Source: Polytrichum commune (taxonomy: Eukaryota > Streptophyta > Polytrichopsida > Polytrichales > Polytrichaceae). From it: 64,000 nucleotides of DNA. The notes below the pieces were generated by a model. It searched no databases, was not told where the DNA came from, and saw only the letters and a program-made list of their open reading frames with translations. Below, one piece after another: positions 23,485 to 36,605 of the stretch (the stretch's first letter is position 1; every line of letters begins with the position of its first letter). The translations under genes were made by a program, and so were the position numbers. The stretch is from NCBI GenBank assembly GCA_950295325.1, contig OX485803.1:11038001-11102000 (forward strand), read 5' to 3'.

Positions 23485-25159
23485 AGTTTTCTGTTTCTTT
23501 GAAGAAACATATGTATGCAAGATTTTTTATAATCATAATGTAGTGAGACTAAAAGGGCCACTACAAGACATTTGACGCACCACATGTATTTCTCTTTTCC
23601 AAAGTTGCGTGACCCTTTTGGAGTACCACTATTTCTTATTATACTAAAACAGTACTTGTTTGACTTGACCTAAACCCATATTTATTACTGATATTAGTTC
23701 CAAATGTTCAATTTAACACCCTAAACCATATTTCTCACTGATACAATAACGTTTTTTCCTGTATCAGAGCCCTTAATTGCCCACGGTCATAGGTCCCACT
23801 GTTCACTAAGTTTAGAAAAAAAAATTACTAAAAATATATGTAGTCCAAAAATACCCTGAACTTACTGCTTAAAGTAACATTTTAATCAAAATATCTCGGA
23901 AGTTACCGCTCACCGCTCACCGCTCGCAAAATAGCTTCGTCCAAAACATGTGGTTGTCTTGTAAATAAGTGAATCGCACATGCCAAACTGCCAACTTCTC
24001 TACAACATGCAACTCTTCTATTGTAACTCCAGCATCCGTAATGGTGTTGTGTGTGTCTTCTGTTGTTATTAGCTCTGTGTTGGAAGGCTCTCCTCCTGGT
24101 AAACCCTATCCTCCCCATTCAGATTGAACCAAAGTTGTTGTCATATTTGTTTAAATCTAACTACGAAATCCTAAAAGGGAAACCCTAGTCTTTGAGAGCT
24201 AATCTTTGTGAATAGATTACATCTTATTCATGCGACCTTCCAAACCATGAACACAAGGATCTTGTTAACATATGTTGGTCACAACTAGAAAACGAAAATG
24301 ACACCCATCGACCAAAGAAAAATAACATGAAATCTTGAACTACACTAGATGATACATATTTGGGGCCAAACCTCAACAACCACCATGAAAGCAATGACGG
24401 CTTGAATCTTCAACAACTAATGCAACAAATCTCTTCCCAATCTGTATCAAAATCAAGGTGGGCCGCCAATATCTTCCATCCCTATATGCTTAACTACAAC
24501 CTTAGTTCATAAACATGGTATGTTCATAAATATATCCTACCCATAATGCACATATAAGAGCTAATATATTGTCCACTTTGATACCAGTTGGTTATGGTCT
24601 GCGATACCCTACTTGATACTAGTGCTTATACCATGCCCTAATATATGTACCAGTCCAACACTAATTCAAACCTTGGCACTCTCGGTAGTCACTACCAGAC
24701 CACTATTGTACTAGGGCACTGTACCGGGACAACACCCCACTCAAATTGCCATATCTCCTAGCTCACACCTCTTATTGAGGTATTCTTGAGCATTCTAGAA
24801 TCAACACGCCATACGCTACACATATTTTATGGCCTTACCCTCGCTAAGGATTTACAATCCCTCAAACCACCAATGGCTTCAATTATTCTATGATTACAAA
24901 GATCAACAAATTCATCTTGCAGACATATTCGTATACACATATCATGCAATAGAATACAAACTCCCAATAATAAACTTCCTTGATCTAAGAATGAATATAT
25001 ATGTTCTAATACAAAACAAAAAAAATACAAATTCATGATCCTCATACATTCTTTAATGATTTGAAGTCATTGAGGACAAGAGGGATTTGAATTAGTACAA
25101 ATAACCACCAATACAATAATTCACATTTTATGTATAAATCACAATAAATTATTATCTTC
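23485..25159. other. Intergenic AT-rich DNA, no gene seen
   Basis: No coding signal. It contains the tandem ACCGCTC motif at 23904-23935. A segment at about 24735-24842 is repeated at 54952-55060 (see the mosaic-repeat entry), which suggests transposon debris. The remaining open frames are short and unrecognised. Confidence 0.6.
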
Positions 25160-28100
25160 TTACTCGGAACCAATAACTCCACATAAATACCGTTTGGGGT
25201 GAGAAAATAAATACCTAAATTTGGTATTCTTTATCCATATTTTCATGGCTTCATTGATGATTTCATCACAATCATCAATTGGCCATTCTAAAGTGAACCG
25301 CAAAACACTCTCTAAATTATTTGTTAACATTTTATTTCTTTGTTTGGTGTTCATGCAATTTTGAACTGAAAATGCCCTCTTATAACTCGCCGTGCTAATG
25401 CATTGTACTCTAGCTATATCAGATAGAACTAAGAAGTTCTCATACTTTACTTTTAAGATGTAATTTTAAGTGATCATTGACCAAATATCTTTGAAGTTTT
25501 TGTCCAACCAATTGGTAGTTGCTTGTAACTTAAATGCAAAGAACTATCTTTTGATTGCAATAGAATCTATCAATGGGGGTATCTATTTTTCTCTAATTTC
25601 ACGCTCAACTCCATATTGGCCACAAGACAACTCCAAATCAACCACCCTCCAATTAGGCAAACCAACTTGTTTAGACGGCATACTAGTCGGATCCAACACT
25701 TTAAAAACTGTTCTCATGTAGTTGTCTTCAAATCTAAATTATAGTGCATTATATATGGCCAAGGCAAAATCCTTTTGAAATGCCACTACATCCATAAGGT
25801 TTTGTCCCGTTCTATCCCGTATGATTTCAATATCATGAAATTTATCTTGTCTAATTTCAGTTAATAGCCTACTCAAATATCATCCTTGGAGATCAAATTT
25901 TGGTACAATATGATATTAAGTTTGCTCATTGAAGGTCCCAATATTCAAATCCGTAGTTTCTTCAATAAAGAACATATGGATTTGTACAATATCGGTCTTT
26001 ACCACCAAGCCTATTGTAGTTATATCCATGAATTTATTTTGAACTAGAAGTCATAACATAGATAAAATATGTAAAATATCAGCCAAAAACTAAAGTATAT
26101 AGATGTGCTTGAAGCTTTGAAGTTTTCTAAATATATTGGACCCAACTCCATCCTCCATAGCATCGTGATTGTCCTGAAAATAAATTGAAACATTATCTAA
26201 AGAATGATAAAGAATTGTAACGGCTTGTCGTCGTGATAACCACATAATTTTGTGGTATTCTTTCTAACATTTTGTACAATCAACAAATTCTTCTTGTAAT
26301 CAAAACAATATATTTTTTTTGCACGACTTTTTGAATGCATGACTACTGAATTGAAGAGCGCCTATATTTCCCTAGACATGTCTTTGCAAGGTCCAATCTT
26401 TGTTGCATCTATAGCAGCTAAATTTATTCTTTGTGTCAGACAATGGACGGACGTTAAAATATTATTTACATTCTCTTTCAAACGCGCGGTGTCAAGATGA
26501 TTGTGACCTATCCGATAAGCACGATATTTCTCTTCATGGTAGTGTTTAAGTTCTCTCTCTACTACCTTCCTATTCTCTTATACCCTAGTTCTAGATTTCT
26601 CTCAATGCTAACTTATTATACTTTAGATACAGATAATTTTCAACTAGCTCACTTCCTTTATATGAAACTTGATAAACTTATAAAATACCTTACTAAAAAT
26701 TTATACACAAAAAATTAGCACTAATAGAGCTCTAATCAAAATATTATGCATGATTTACTAACTTTAACTTCCTAACATAAACGTTATCTTATTACATCCG
26801 GTTACTAGAACTTTCATAATTTCTAATCTTTAAGTCCAATGAACCTCACATTTTGACACACAATACATAAGTAAGATTATAAGATATTTTCAAATCCTTG
26901 TAGCCATAGTCATTATACTCTATAAGATCCATGTTTTCTAACTTCGCTCACCTAATTGTCTTTGGTTCTAGATACGTTTTACTTCAACTCTTTGAAGTTT
27001 TTTCTACACAAAGATTAAAGTTTCTAAATTTTGTGCACAACTCTCATATTTCATATTAATTGAATATTCAAATCATTCATAATCCACAAAATTCTAAATT
27101 CTCTATCTCAAATGCTCAATGATCTTCTAAATTCCACACGAGTACCAACTCCAAAATACCAACTCCCCCTTGAACCATTTTTTTCCATCCCTTAAATTTT
27201 CTTCCTCATTGCTCCTTCGGCCAATAAGAAACAATTGGGATAAGGTTTTTTAGAACCCTTAAGCGGATAGCCAATAAGAAATCATTGGGATAAGGCTTCT
27301 AGAACCCTTAGTGGATAACCAATCGAAAACCTTTCGGGTTAAGGCTTCTGGAACCCTTAAGCGGGTAGCCAATATGAAACTTGTGGGATTAGGACTTCTA
27401 AAACTCCTAAGCGGCTAGCCAATAGCAAATATTTGGAGTTCTCAAGACCGGTTCTCAACCCAAACTAACTAGAACATCATATTAATCTTTATTTTAAAGA
27501 TAACAATAACATGCATAAATGCCTATGTTTTAACTAGTAGCCGCCCACATCACGATAATAGCAACCCCATTTTGTTTATTGATCATACTTTATGCTCCAT
27601 CCGAGGCAAATCACACACGCTTATCAAAATCTAATTCCAATCCTTTGTGTTTTCTGTTAATGTTTCAAATATCATGCATGCATCTTTCTTTCTCTCTTCA
27701 ATATGCAACAATCCAAGAAAAATGCAAAGAGGAAGACCTTCCTCTACAAAACTAGCAAAGATAACAATATGGCGTGTTATAGATATATCCGTAGACTCAT
27801 CAATTATAATACCATAAAACCTAGAGTCTCGAATCCTATTTAATACATTTTTATGAACCACTGATAAAATGCAAAATAAAATTTCACCACTATTTTTTTC
27901 ATTATGATAAAGTTTCTCCATCATATTAGCTTTAACATTTACAAGCAGAGAACACAAACCCGGGAATTTATGAAATGAATGACTTCCTTCCCTATATAAT
28001 ACGTTATTTGGAACAAAAAATGCATTCTTTCATCGCATGTTCGATTCGCCTCTGCAATCTATTTTTTCCATTATTCGTTCTTCTTTCTGCATTGCCCAAA

Positions 28101-28340
28101 TCAAGCGCCCATATTCTGCACTTTTTCCATGGTTTTAAAAGGCTGATATTCGAATGTTAATGCTGCCCACAGTGGCAAAGGTTGATTTGCCCCCTTTTTG
28201 TCTACAAACTTTGCAAAAAACGCTATTTGTTGCTGAATCAAATTCAATCCAATCAAACGTACTATACCATGCATCCTTCTACATGCTCACAACAATTTGC
28301 AATGGAGTCATTGCCGGACGCGAGGTACAACCCTCAGATG
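25160..28340 (-). pseudogene. hAT transposase relic of the TTF-finger type
   Basis: On the minus strand the protein order is: a TTF-type zinc finger near 28150-28290 (WIEFDSATNSVFCKVC); a catalytic-domain block at 27631-27957 (FYGIIIDESTDIS, then FASFVEEGLPLCIFLGLL); and a C-terminal dimerisation block at 25160-25450 (YKRAFSVQNCMNTKQRNKML, then ESVLRFTLEWP). These are conserved landmarks of the ZBED/ZMYM-like hAT branch. In-frame stops follow the finger near 28140, and long stretches between 25450 and 27600 no longer read through. It is a different lineage from the relic at 730-2790. Terminal repeats were not located. Confidence 0.8.
27222..27440 (+). repeat. Four tandem ~57-bp units inside the hAT relic
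   Basis: A unit containing GCCAATAAGAAA, GGGATAAGGCTTCT and AGAACCCTTAAGCGG repeats about four times with substitutions. It sits within the degraded hAT transposase region, and its CCAAT and AAGCGG parts are the best conserved. Confidence 0.85.
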
Positions 28341-28504
28341 ATGATGATGTCTGATTAAATGTTGAGTCATCACTCTGTGAAATCTTCTACAACATAGTGC
28401 GCATGCATTTTTTCTTTTCGCTATGACAAGATAAAATTACTAGACTGCACAAATATCCTAGAATAAAACCCAATTTCAATGTGCCCGTGAGTTAAAATAG
28501 CATG

Positions 28505-29868
28505 TTCTTGCACATCCAACCAACACCAACATTCAACATCAAACCAACAACCACTAACATTCAACATAAACTAGCAACTACAAGCATTCCAACTAAACCA
28601 GCATGAACTAACATTCAAAGTAAACCAGCAACCACTACCATCCAAACTAAACCAACCTACACTAACATTCAAACTAGAGCAGCATGCACTAACATTCCCA
28701 CTAAACTAGCAAATACAAACATTCAAACTAATCCAGCCTGCACTAACATTCAACCTAAACCAGCAAACACAAGCATCCAAACTAAACCAACCTACATTAA
28801 CATTCAAACTAATCCAGCCTGCACTAACATTCAACCTAAACCAGCAAACACAAACATTCAAACTAAATCAGTCTACATTGATATTCAAACTAAATCAACA
28901 TCCACTAACATCCCTACTAAACCACCAAACACAAGCATTCAAACTAAACCAGCCTTCGCTAGCATTCAAACTAAACCAATAGTCCACTAACACTCAACCT
29001 AAACCAACATCCACTAACATCCAACCTAGACTAGCATGCACAAACATCCAACCTATACCAACAACCACTAACATCCAACCTAAATCAACATCCACTAACA
29101 TCCAACCTATATCAGCAACCACTAACATCCAACCTATACCAGCATTCACTAACATTCAACCTAGACCAACAATCCACTAACATCCAACCTAGACCATCAA
29201 CCACTAACATTCACACTAATACCAACATTCACTAACATTCAACCTAGACCAGCAACCACTAACATCCAACCTAGACCAACAACCACTAACATTCAACCTA
29301 GACCAGCAACCACTAAACATTCAACCTAGACCAACAATCCACTAACATCCAACCTAGACCAGCATTCACTAACATTCAACCTTGACTTGCATTCACTAAC
29401 ATTCACACTAAAACCAGCATGAAGTAGCATTCAACCTAGACCAACAACCACTAAAATTCAACCTAGAATAGCAACCCACTAACATTCACACTAAAACCAA
29501 CATTCACTAACATTCAACCTAGACCAACAACCACTAACATCCAACCTAGGCCAGCAACCACTAACATCCAAACTAGATCAACATGCACAAACATTCAACA
29601 TCAAACCAACAACCACTAACATTCACATTAAAACCAACATCAACTAAGATTCAACCTAGAGCAGCAATCCACTAACATCCAACCTAGACTAGCAACCACT
29701 AGCATCCACACGAAAGCAACATCAAATAACATTCAACCTAGACCAACAACCACTAACTTTCACACTAAACTTGCAACCACTAACATTCAACTTAGAGCAA
29801 CAACCATTAACATTCAACCTAAACCAGGCTGCACTAACATCCAACCTAGATCAGCATGCACTCACATT
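28505..29868 (+). repeat. Minisatellite, ~27-bp degenerate unit, about 50 copies
   Basis: Long irregular tandem repeat of a unit near ACTAACATTCAACCTAGACC followed by AGCAACC. Copies differ by AACCTAGA/AAACTAAA and by small indels, and the strand is almost free of G. The right half is more uniform than the left. It ends abruptly at a purine-rich block near 29880. No open frame is maintained. Confidence 0.95.
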
Positions 29869-30750
29869 GAAGCAGGGTGAGCTCGATCCAATGCGAAAAT
29901 AAAGTGGGGAGCAGTGGCTTCGGAGAGGCGGGGAGAGGAGAGGGAGAGTGAGCTCAGAAATGGCGGGGGGAGGGGACCCCTATCTCTGTCATGACCCTCC
30001 CCATACACGGCCAGGATCCGGACCATACCCTCGGTGGTCGGCCGGTATCCACCAATACCCTCGGGGGGACGGTTAATGTCCGGGGACTTACTCATTAAAC
30101 CCGTGAATTATCTAGGAATTCAAAATGAATACCCGTCAATATCCGGTTGGTTCCTTTGGTGGATCGGATGCCCATCCGGCTACACCTCTCCATATCCGGT
30201 TTTTTGTCCAAACCAATCGGTTCATTTGTGACTAATTGCCGGTTCTCCCTGAACATTGCGCCTGGGGCCCTCATCCACACTAGGATCACTTGGGCCTTTC
30301 ACCAACGGCGCCACAAGTCTCGGGTGTCACTCCGGGGTCCCCCTTGTGCCCACGGTGTTTTGGGCACTCCTCATGAAGAGGTGCACGACATGGATCGGAG
30401 ACTCGAAACAACCACGACAACAATTGTCCACCACACCACCCATCTCCAAACACTCCTTGGGACGATCACCCGCAAGTTCCAATCATCCAATCTTCGCATG
30501 CAAGGGATAGTCAACTGCCTATCTGTTGCCGCCCCGGAAATCCTTCAAAGGATCATCCCACCTTCAATGCCACAAGGACTCAATACGACCGCTCCACCGC
30601 TCCCACTCCAAGCGCCCCTGGGCTTCCATGGCAACCCATCAATGCACCACCAAGGGCCTCACACATTTAATGGATAGTTACCACATAGACTACCTTCAAG
30701 GGTCCATGTATGTTTTGTTTTATTCTTTCTATTATTTCTATAATAAAGAG
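29869..30750 (+). other. LINE-related 5' region with ORF remnant
   Basis: Starts with a G/A-rich block (29880-29980), then several copies of ATCCGG and CCGGTATCC-like words. An open frame from about 30147 to 30677 has no recognised domain; a second frame in 30330-30380 reads CPRCFGHSS, a Cys2-His zinc-knuckle-like motif. The segment 30260-30385 is repeated at 55107-55230, where it precedes a LINE endonuclease and reads CPWCFGHSS. I infer a fragment of a LINE N-terminal or ORF1-like region. Confidence 0.5.
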
Positions 30751-32849
30751 TGCAAACTCACACTTTGGCCACCCTATATACCCTTCACGTGCATTCACAC
30801 TATCTACCAACAATTATGTCCCCACAATCCCACAAATACTCAACACCAAAGCACACTACCTAAAATCACACTATCACCTAAGAAAACTAGCAACACTAAG
30901 CCTTACACTCATAATATAGCTAAACCACCTCCCCTCCATCAACCAAGCAAACCTTCATCATCATACTACCCATAACCAAACCTACACCATAACCCCACAA
31001 ACGGTAACTACGATACCCATGTCACAACACATAATATATGCACATAATACGGTAATCACTATACCCCCACATATACTATAGCCCCACAAACAATCATACT
31101 ACCCCGCCCCCCACACCAACTACATATGCAACACCAAAAATCCGTATGTGCGCACCGAACCATCATAACCACCATCACCTTCTACATAATAAAACGCCCT
31201 TACCATAGACCCCCAAACATATTCAAAATAACTACATACACCACCGATCTCTAAACACCCATACTTCTAGGCGGAGATATACAACCCAACCCTGGACCGC
31301 TCACACAAATCCTTAAAAACCTCCCAAAAAAATACGCAAAAAGACAAAGACAATACTTCATAACCCACATTCTAAAACTATAATCCCAATACCAACACCT
31401 AGAAGAGCTCTTTGCCTCACACTTGGCCCAACATGCTCTATCCAACCACAACACAACCCTGCCACACCTCCGACGACACAATCTCCTCCTAACACTATAC
31501 CCCCCACATTACAAAGTATATGCTTTCATAATCATCATGAGCATAGTACCCCGACAATGCAATGAACAACTTTCCAAACATCACGATCCAAGATGACTCA
31601 CTATACTACGAAGGTTACAAAACATTGGACCATACCAATACATGGAACCTCCCTACTTGTCACAAATACTCACCAAGTATACATCACAAGCTCCTTCAAT
31701 AATATCCATACATAACCACGTCAACCAAAAAATAGCCCAAGGAAAATCCATCACTCAACAAAACCTCGCACAACATTTCCCCCTCATACCCAAACAACTC
31801 CTCCAAGTGATTGCCCGCACCCACCAGGTCATTGGTTACATAAATACCCATAACCTCACACACAAACAACCCCCCCCCCCAACCACAATGCACAAACACA
31901 TACAACACCAACATCCACATTGTCACATGGGACACGGGGCACATTAGCTCAAGCCTACCAGGCATCATAGAACTTATGCATACCCTACACAACAAACCCA
32001 ACGTTATTCTACTATAAGAAACTAAACTAACCAAGAACAAGTATACCACGTACATAGACAACATGTTCTCATACTACAAAATACTATACAACAATACGAA
32101 CACCGAAGGCCCTGAAAGAAAACACCAATACTCTATGAACGAACCCCCCCTGGAGGCGTACAAATCATAATTCAAAAAATTATATATACACCTGAAAACA
32201 TAATCAAAATCCCCACCACAACCCATATCTCACCTTATTTACAAGTCCTCGATATAGTCAACAAACCGCTAACACCATTCCTCATTATGATTTTATATAT
32301 GCCATCACACCCACAAGACCTAAATTTCATACTTGACTTTATTTTCCAAATCAACATCCTAATAAACCATCACCCTACACACAAAAGCATACTCGCATGA
32401 GATTTCAACAGAGACATCTTCTTGCAAGGACATATCCACGAAGGCACATCACAAACTCCCACCCGCAAAGATAGAGAATGGGCACGACACATGCAAATCC
32501 TAAACCTACACCCAATTGGAAACACTGAACCCTCTCATGACAAGGAGGACAAAACTACTCATCCACTAGCCTCATTGATGGTTTCTATACTAACATACCA
32601 AGCCATACGCACATAACATGCACAACCCTACTCCACCAAAATCAAAACTTGGATCACTACCCCGTCAACCTAGACCTTGGTCCCAACACACTGGTCCAAA
32701 AAGTTGACAAACCCATAACACACACCCCAAGAATTACATACCCCATACCAACAAAAACAATTCAAAAAGTACACACCAGGTTCCAAGAAGCCACCAACCT
32801 TACCACACAATCACTCATTCAAAAATTACACACTCCACACTACCCGGGG
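30751..32849 (+). pseudogene. LINE retrotransposon, 5' part: N-terminal region, 2A-like motif, endonuclease
   Basis: The coding strand is strikingly C/A-rich and G-poor. Reading with several in-frame stops gives LLGGDIQPNPGP at 31264-31299, then an N-terminal region (PPHYKVYAFIIIMS; IGPYQYMEPPYLSQILTKYT). An APE-type endonuclease follows: WDTGHISSSLPGIIELM near 31930, VILLxETKL near 32000, PPGGVQIII near 32150, YMPSHPQDLN near 32300, DFNRDIFLQG near 32400 and the terminal DHYPV near 32655. The stops (for example TAA replacing the Q of the QETKL block) show it is inactive. The sequence breaks at 32849, at the start of the 1,425-bp insert, where a reverse transcriptase domain would be expected. 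Confidence 0.85.
31264..31299 (+). other. 2A-like NPGP ribosome-skipping motif in LINE
   Basis: LLGGDIQPNPGP matches the D-V/I-E-x-N-P-G-P pattern of 2A peptides except that Q replaces E. Known non-LTR elements of animals and protists carry 2A or 2A-like motifs near the N-terminus of the main ORF. Here it sits about 650 bases before the endonuclease, which fits that placement. The match is short and function is inference. Confidence 0.55.
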
Positions 32850-34274
32850 ATTCGTGGCACTCAAGTAAAATCATCTGGTAACGAAAATCGGATGAGTCCA
32901 TCAAGAAGCTCGGATGGAGCTTACTTTAGTGAAACACCTCCGAGTTCGCATGTAAGACCTATTTTCTCCCTCATAGTTATTTTATAAATATTAATTAGTT
33001 GGCAAGGGGCAATGATGTGGCCTTGGATGCTCTAAGCCTATTTTCTAACCTCCCATGAGTTGTTTCCAAGGCCATGATGTGGCTTTGAATTCCACATGGT
33101 TATTTTGATAAATATCGCAAGATATCAACGCGTGCAATATATAATTATGACGTGTTGTCATAGACATTTTTTTGTTTGTTCATAATTCATTTATTTTGCA
33201 CGGGTGTGATTGCTCAAACATTTGTAATATGTCAAAATAATATATATCACCTTATGATAAATTGGTGAACTAAAAAAATCAATTATTGTTATTATTATTA
33301 TATGATATTTATTTGAAAATAAATAATATACACCATGTGATTTTAAAGATAATATAATGTGTGATGAGAATAAATTATTACAATAATTCAGATAGGCTAT
33401 AGTCAGAAACTTATGATTTTCTAAGTATACCCCATCCATAACGTTGTCCCACAAGTCTAATTTCAAGTAACATATCATTTATTTATACCTTATATTATAT
33501 TACCTTAAAAAAGTATAATTGATATTTATATAAATTTTTGTTATATGTTTTATATTCTATCTTCATTGTTTCATTTTGGTCATCTTATGAACACTTGCAC
33601 TAATTTATCATTAGAATGACAAAGATAATTTTAAATGGTAAGTCACAAAATTATAACCTCAACGTTAATGAGTTTGTAATATTTTTGACCTCCAAGTTAA
33701 TTACGTGCTTCATTGATGGTTTCACTTCCAGAATGAAATCCCAATCAATTGCTTATTTACTAATTAGAAGTGCACATATATATTGGATTTTAGACCTTGA
33801 AGGTGAAGTGCACTCAATATGGGATTTGTAGTCAAGTGGCCTTCAAGAATGCAAGAGCAATGTTTTTTTCGAAGTTGGGCAAGGCGGACAACAATTTTCG
33901 GTCGGGTTTAGAAAATTTCTCTAGAAGGTTGCCCCAACCCGGATTTGATACGTCCGAAAGTTCGTGAGGGGGGTATTTAACGTCCGCCCATGTTAATTTT
34001 TCTTTAAAATAACCGGATTAGTAGTGATAGGTTGGCAACACAAGATGCCCCCACTTGCTTCTATATGAGGCATTGTTTTTTTTAATGTCTATACCCCTTT
34101 ATATTGGTGCCTTAAGTATTAGATTAGACTGGGATTTTTAAAACTACTAAAACTTGGTATTTTTGAAACCCTTGAGACAAGGAGCCGACGACGTATGGAA
34201 GTATTTAAAGTGGTTCATCTCATCCGCAAAGATGAATGAACTCTCACTAATGAGAATACATGAGTGCCACGAAT
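32850..34274. mobile_element. 1,425-bp inverted-repeat insert in the LINE
   Basis: The insert begins ATTCGTGGCACTCA and ends with its exact reverse complement; extended, 17 of 18 bases pair. The LINE endonuclease stops on the left and LINE RNase H-side sequence resumes on the right. Flanks (ACCCGGGG and GGCTCGGG) show no clean target duplication. The interior is AT-rich, with no recognised transposase. Its 33607-33985 segment recurs inverted at 54476-54855, so the insert is itself composite or belongs to a dispersed family. Confidence 0.7.
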
Positions 34275-36074
34275 GGCTCGGGACCTAACACCACAACCAT
34301 ACAATACAACCCCACAACGGAATGGCCAAAATATCTACACCAACTAGAAAACCAATACACCACCATAATTAGCATAAATAACCAAAAGCCCCGCCCCCCA
34401 AGCAACTCACAAATACCCAACACACTCACAACCAACATACTTGATGCTTATAACACTCGAGCCAAAATACACCCACCACAAAATACCCATTCTAAGAATA
34501 AAGTGAAACTCTCCCACGTATGGCATAAAGCCCCAATCTACGACCAACAAGAAGGCAGTCACCCAACACAACCCCTACCAATAGAGTTCTACCACACCCA
34601 CCCCCTTAAATTCAAGCCCCAACAATGCATACACATTGACGGATCGTTTATCCCCCAGACGAGAACGGCGTCGGTAACACAACTAGCTTAGGTGTATATT
34701 GCCCCGCCAACAACCTTCGAATTGTGCAAAGACTCCCATGCCTACAAAAGATCCTTAGAGTTGAACTAAACACCCTCCTCATAGCAATCCAAGAAACACA
34801 ACAACACACGCAATATACGCATGTCTTTATAGACAACCTTAATAGTATATATCTAATACATAACCATATACGACATCCATCATCCTAGCATAACCATCCG
34901 GATAAATTACTCATTTCCACCATAGTCAACCACATAACATGGTCCACACATGGGAATAATAGGTAATGAAATTGCGGATTAGCTAGCAAACAATGGCACC
35001 CTCTTAGACAAACCCACCAACACCCCTAGCATACATACGGCCCATATTACGCCATATTGGCTCAACGGGGTCCCAACAGGTACCCACACGGGTGCCATAC
35101 AAACCTACAAACCTACATAAACAAATAACACAAAAAACCAATAATTAAGGTGGGCCCAATCCAAATCGCATACATAGACAAATGGACATCCAACGACCAA
35201 ATCAACTCCAAACTCTCCAACCAATTTGGGAAAAACCCCGGAACAACAAACGCCCAAATTACACAAACTCTAAAATTCCGATACGCCCAATACATGGGTA
35301 ACCACTGTAAAAATATATTTTGGCCCAATTTATACCCAAACCAAAATTGTACACAATGCCCTAGCAATGCCTTCGACACATGGCCACATCTACTTTCTAC
35401 ATGCTCAAACCAACACTTAAAGGGATAGCGTATATCACGACACAATAAAGCAATCCACCAAATCGTACATACACTACAATCAAGCAAACATACAAGATAC
35501 TACACCCTTATAAATGCAGGCAACCAAAACTTTCAGACCACAAGACAACACAATCCCATCATGGCTACTCCAATGTACATGCCACACCGCACCATGCACA
35601 TGTCTAGCCATACTCAGACCAAACATACTATGCGTACTAGGTGCCCCTCCGAAAGCCAACCCCCCCTAACGCCAACCCCACCAAACGTCATACAATTCAT
35701 TGAATTCACATACTGTCACGACAAATTCCCAAATACCGCACACAATGAAAAAACCGTGAAATACAACCCACTCATCCAAACACTCAGAACAACCGGGTGG
35801 CAAGTCAACCCTCTCATCACTATCACAGCCGGCGTTAGAGGGGCTATTCACGAACAACCAATTAGAGAAACTCAAAATACCTAAAATAGAAATCAAAACA
35901 CTTATGAAACACCCACACCAAATTGCCATTAGATACCTCACATACCTGATATTAAACAAAAGAAAATTAGACAACAAACAACCCCTCGTTGATTCCTCCT
36001 GAAAGCTAAGGGTAGTGCTTCCCTAAAAACTAAAGGAGCCCACCTCCTGAGAGGGAGGAAGTACCCTTACAGTG
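34275..36074 (+). pseudogene. LINE retrotransposon, 3' part: RNase H domain, zinc-knuckle tail, 3' region
   Basis: Same G-poor composition and family as the part before the insert. Landmarks are CIHIDGSFIP near 34630 (first catalytic D), ILRVELNTLLIAIQETQQ near 34750-34805 (E), SIYLIHNHIRHPSS near 34850, and a degraded NEIADxLANNGT near 34965-35000 (final D). Later CTQCPSNAFDTWPHLLSTC (near 35350-35405) is a Cys/His tail. A last readable block is KIEIKTLMKHPHQIAIRYL near 35890-35940. Frameshifts and stops are frequent. A GC-rich 3' region with a short stem (CCACCTCCTGAGAGGGAGG) follows. The reverse transcriptase between endonuclease and RNase H is missing. Confidence 0.8.
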
Positions 36075-36082
36075 ACGCTTGA

Positions 36083-36605
36083 TAGGCCTCGGCAAGGTAA
36101 GGTAAAAGGTAAACGGGTAATCCGGTTGAGCTACCTTAACCTTACCCATTACCCTACCCTATTGCTACTTGTTAACGTTTACCGTTTACACTTACCCACA
36201 CTTTCGAAGGGCAACCACCCTGTGACATTGATTATTGTTTATCAAATGATTTCGGCCTCCCAAACAAGGCGTTCAAATTGCGAATTCATCAATTCTACAA
36301 CCCCATCGTCAAGGATCTCGTCTTCCCAATGGTCTTGCTCGACTGGGATTTGATAAAAAAAAATGGCAGCAACGGTGTCACCAAGCACCTTCTCCATCTC
36401 GGCCGTTGCCTTAGCCCGATTCGATGGGGTTAAAGGGTTAAAGGGTTAAAGGGTTAAAGGGTTTAGGGTAATTTATAGGTAACCTTGACCAACTACCTTT
36501 ACCCTACCCTTTAACTTACCCCATTGTCTACCTTAGTGATTTACCCTAGAACTTTACCCTTTTACCGGGTAGAAAAGGTAAATTACCTTACCTTGCCTCG
36601 GCCTA
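36083..36605. mobile_element. hAT-type MITE, 523 bp, 8-bp target duplication
   Basis: Terminal inverted repeats begin TAGGCC and share GGCAAGGTAAGGTAA on both ends, with two mismatches near the tip. ACGCTTGA flanks it directly at 36075-36082 and 36606-36613, an 8-bp duplication typical of hAT. The interior is built of short words (GGTAAA, CCTTACC) with four GGGTTAAA units at about 36427-36460. No coding capacity. Copy A has one ATGCTTGA at 81-88, the matching empty site. Confidence 0.9.

Noticed and set aside
28505-29868. CRISPR-like array of short repeats
   Set aside because: Units are contiguous and degenerate with no unique spacers, and the context is a plant nuclear genome; it is a minisatellite.
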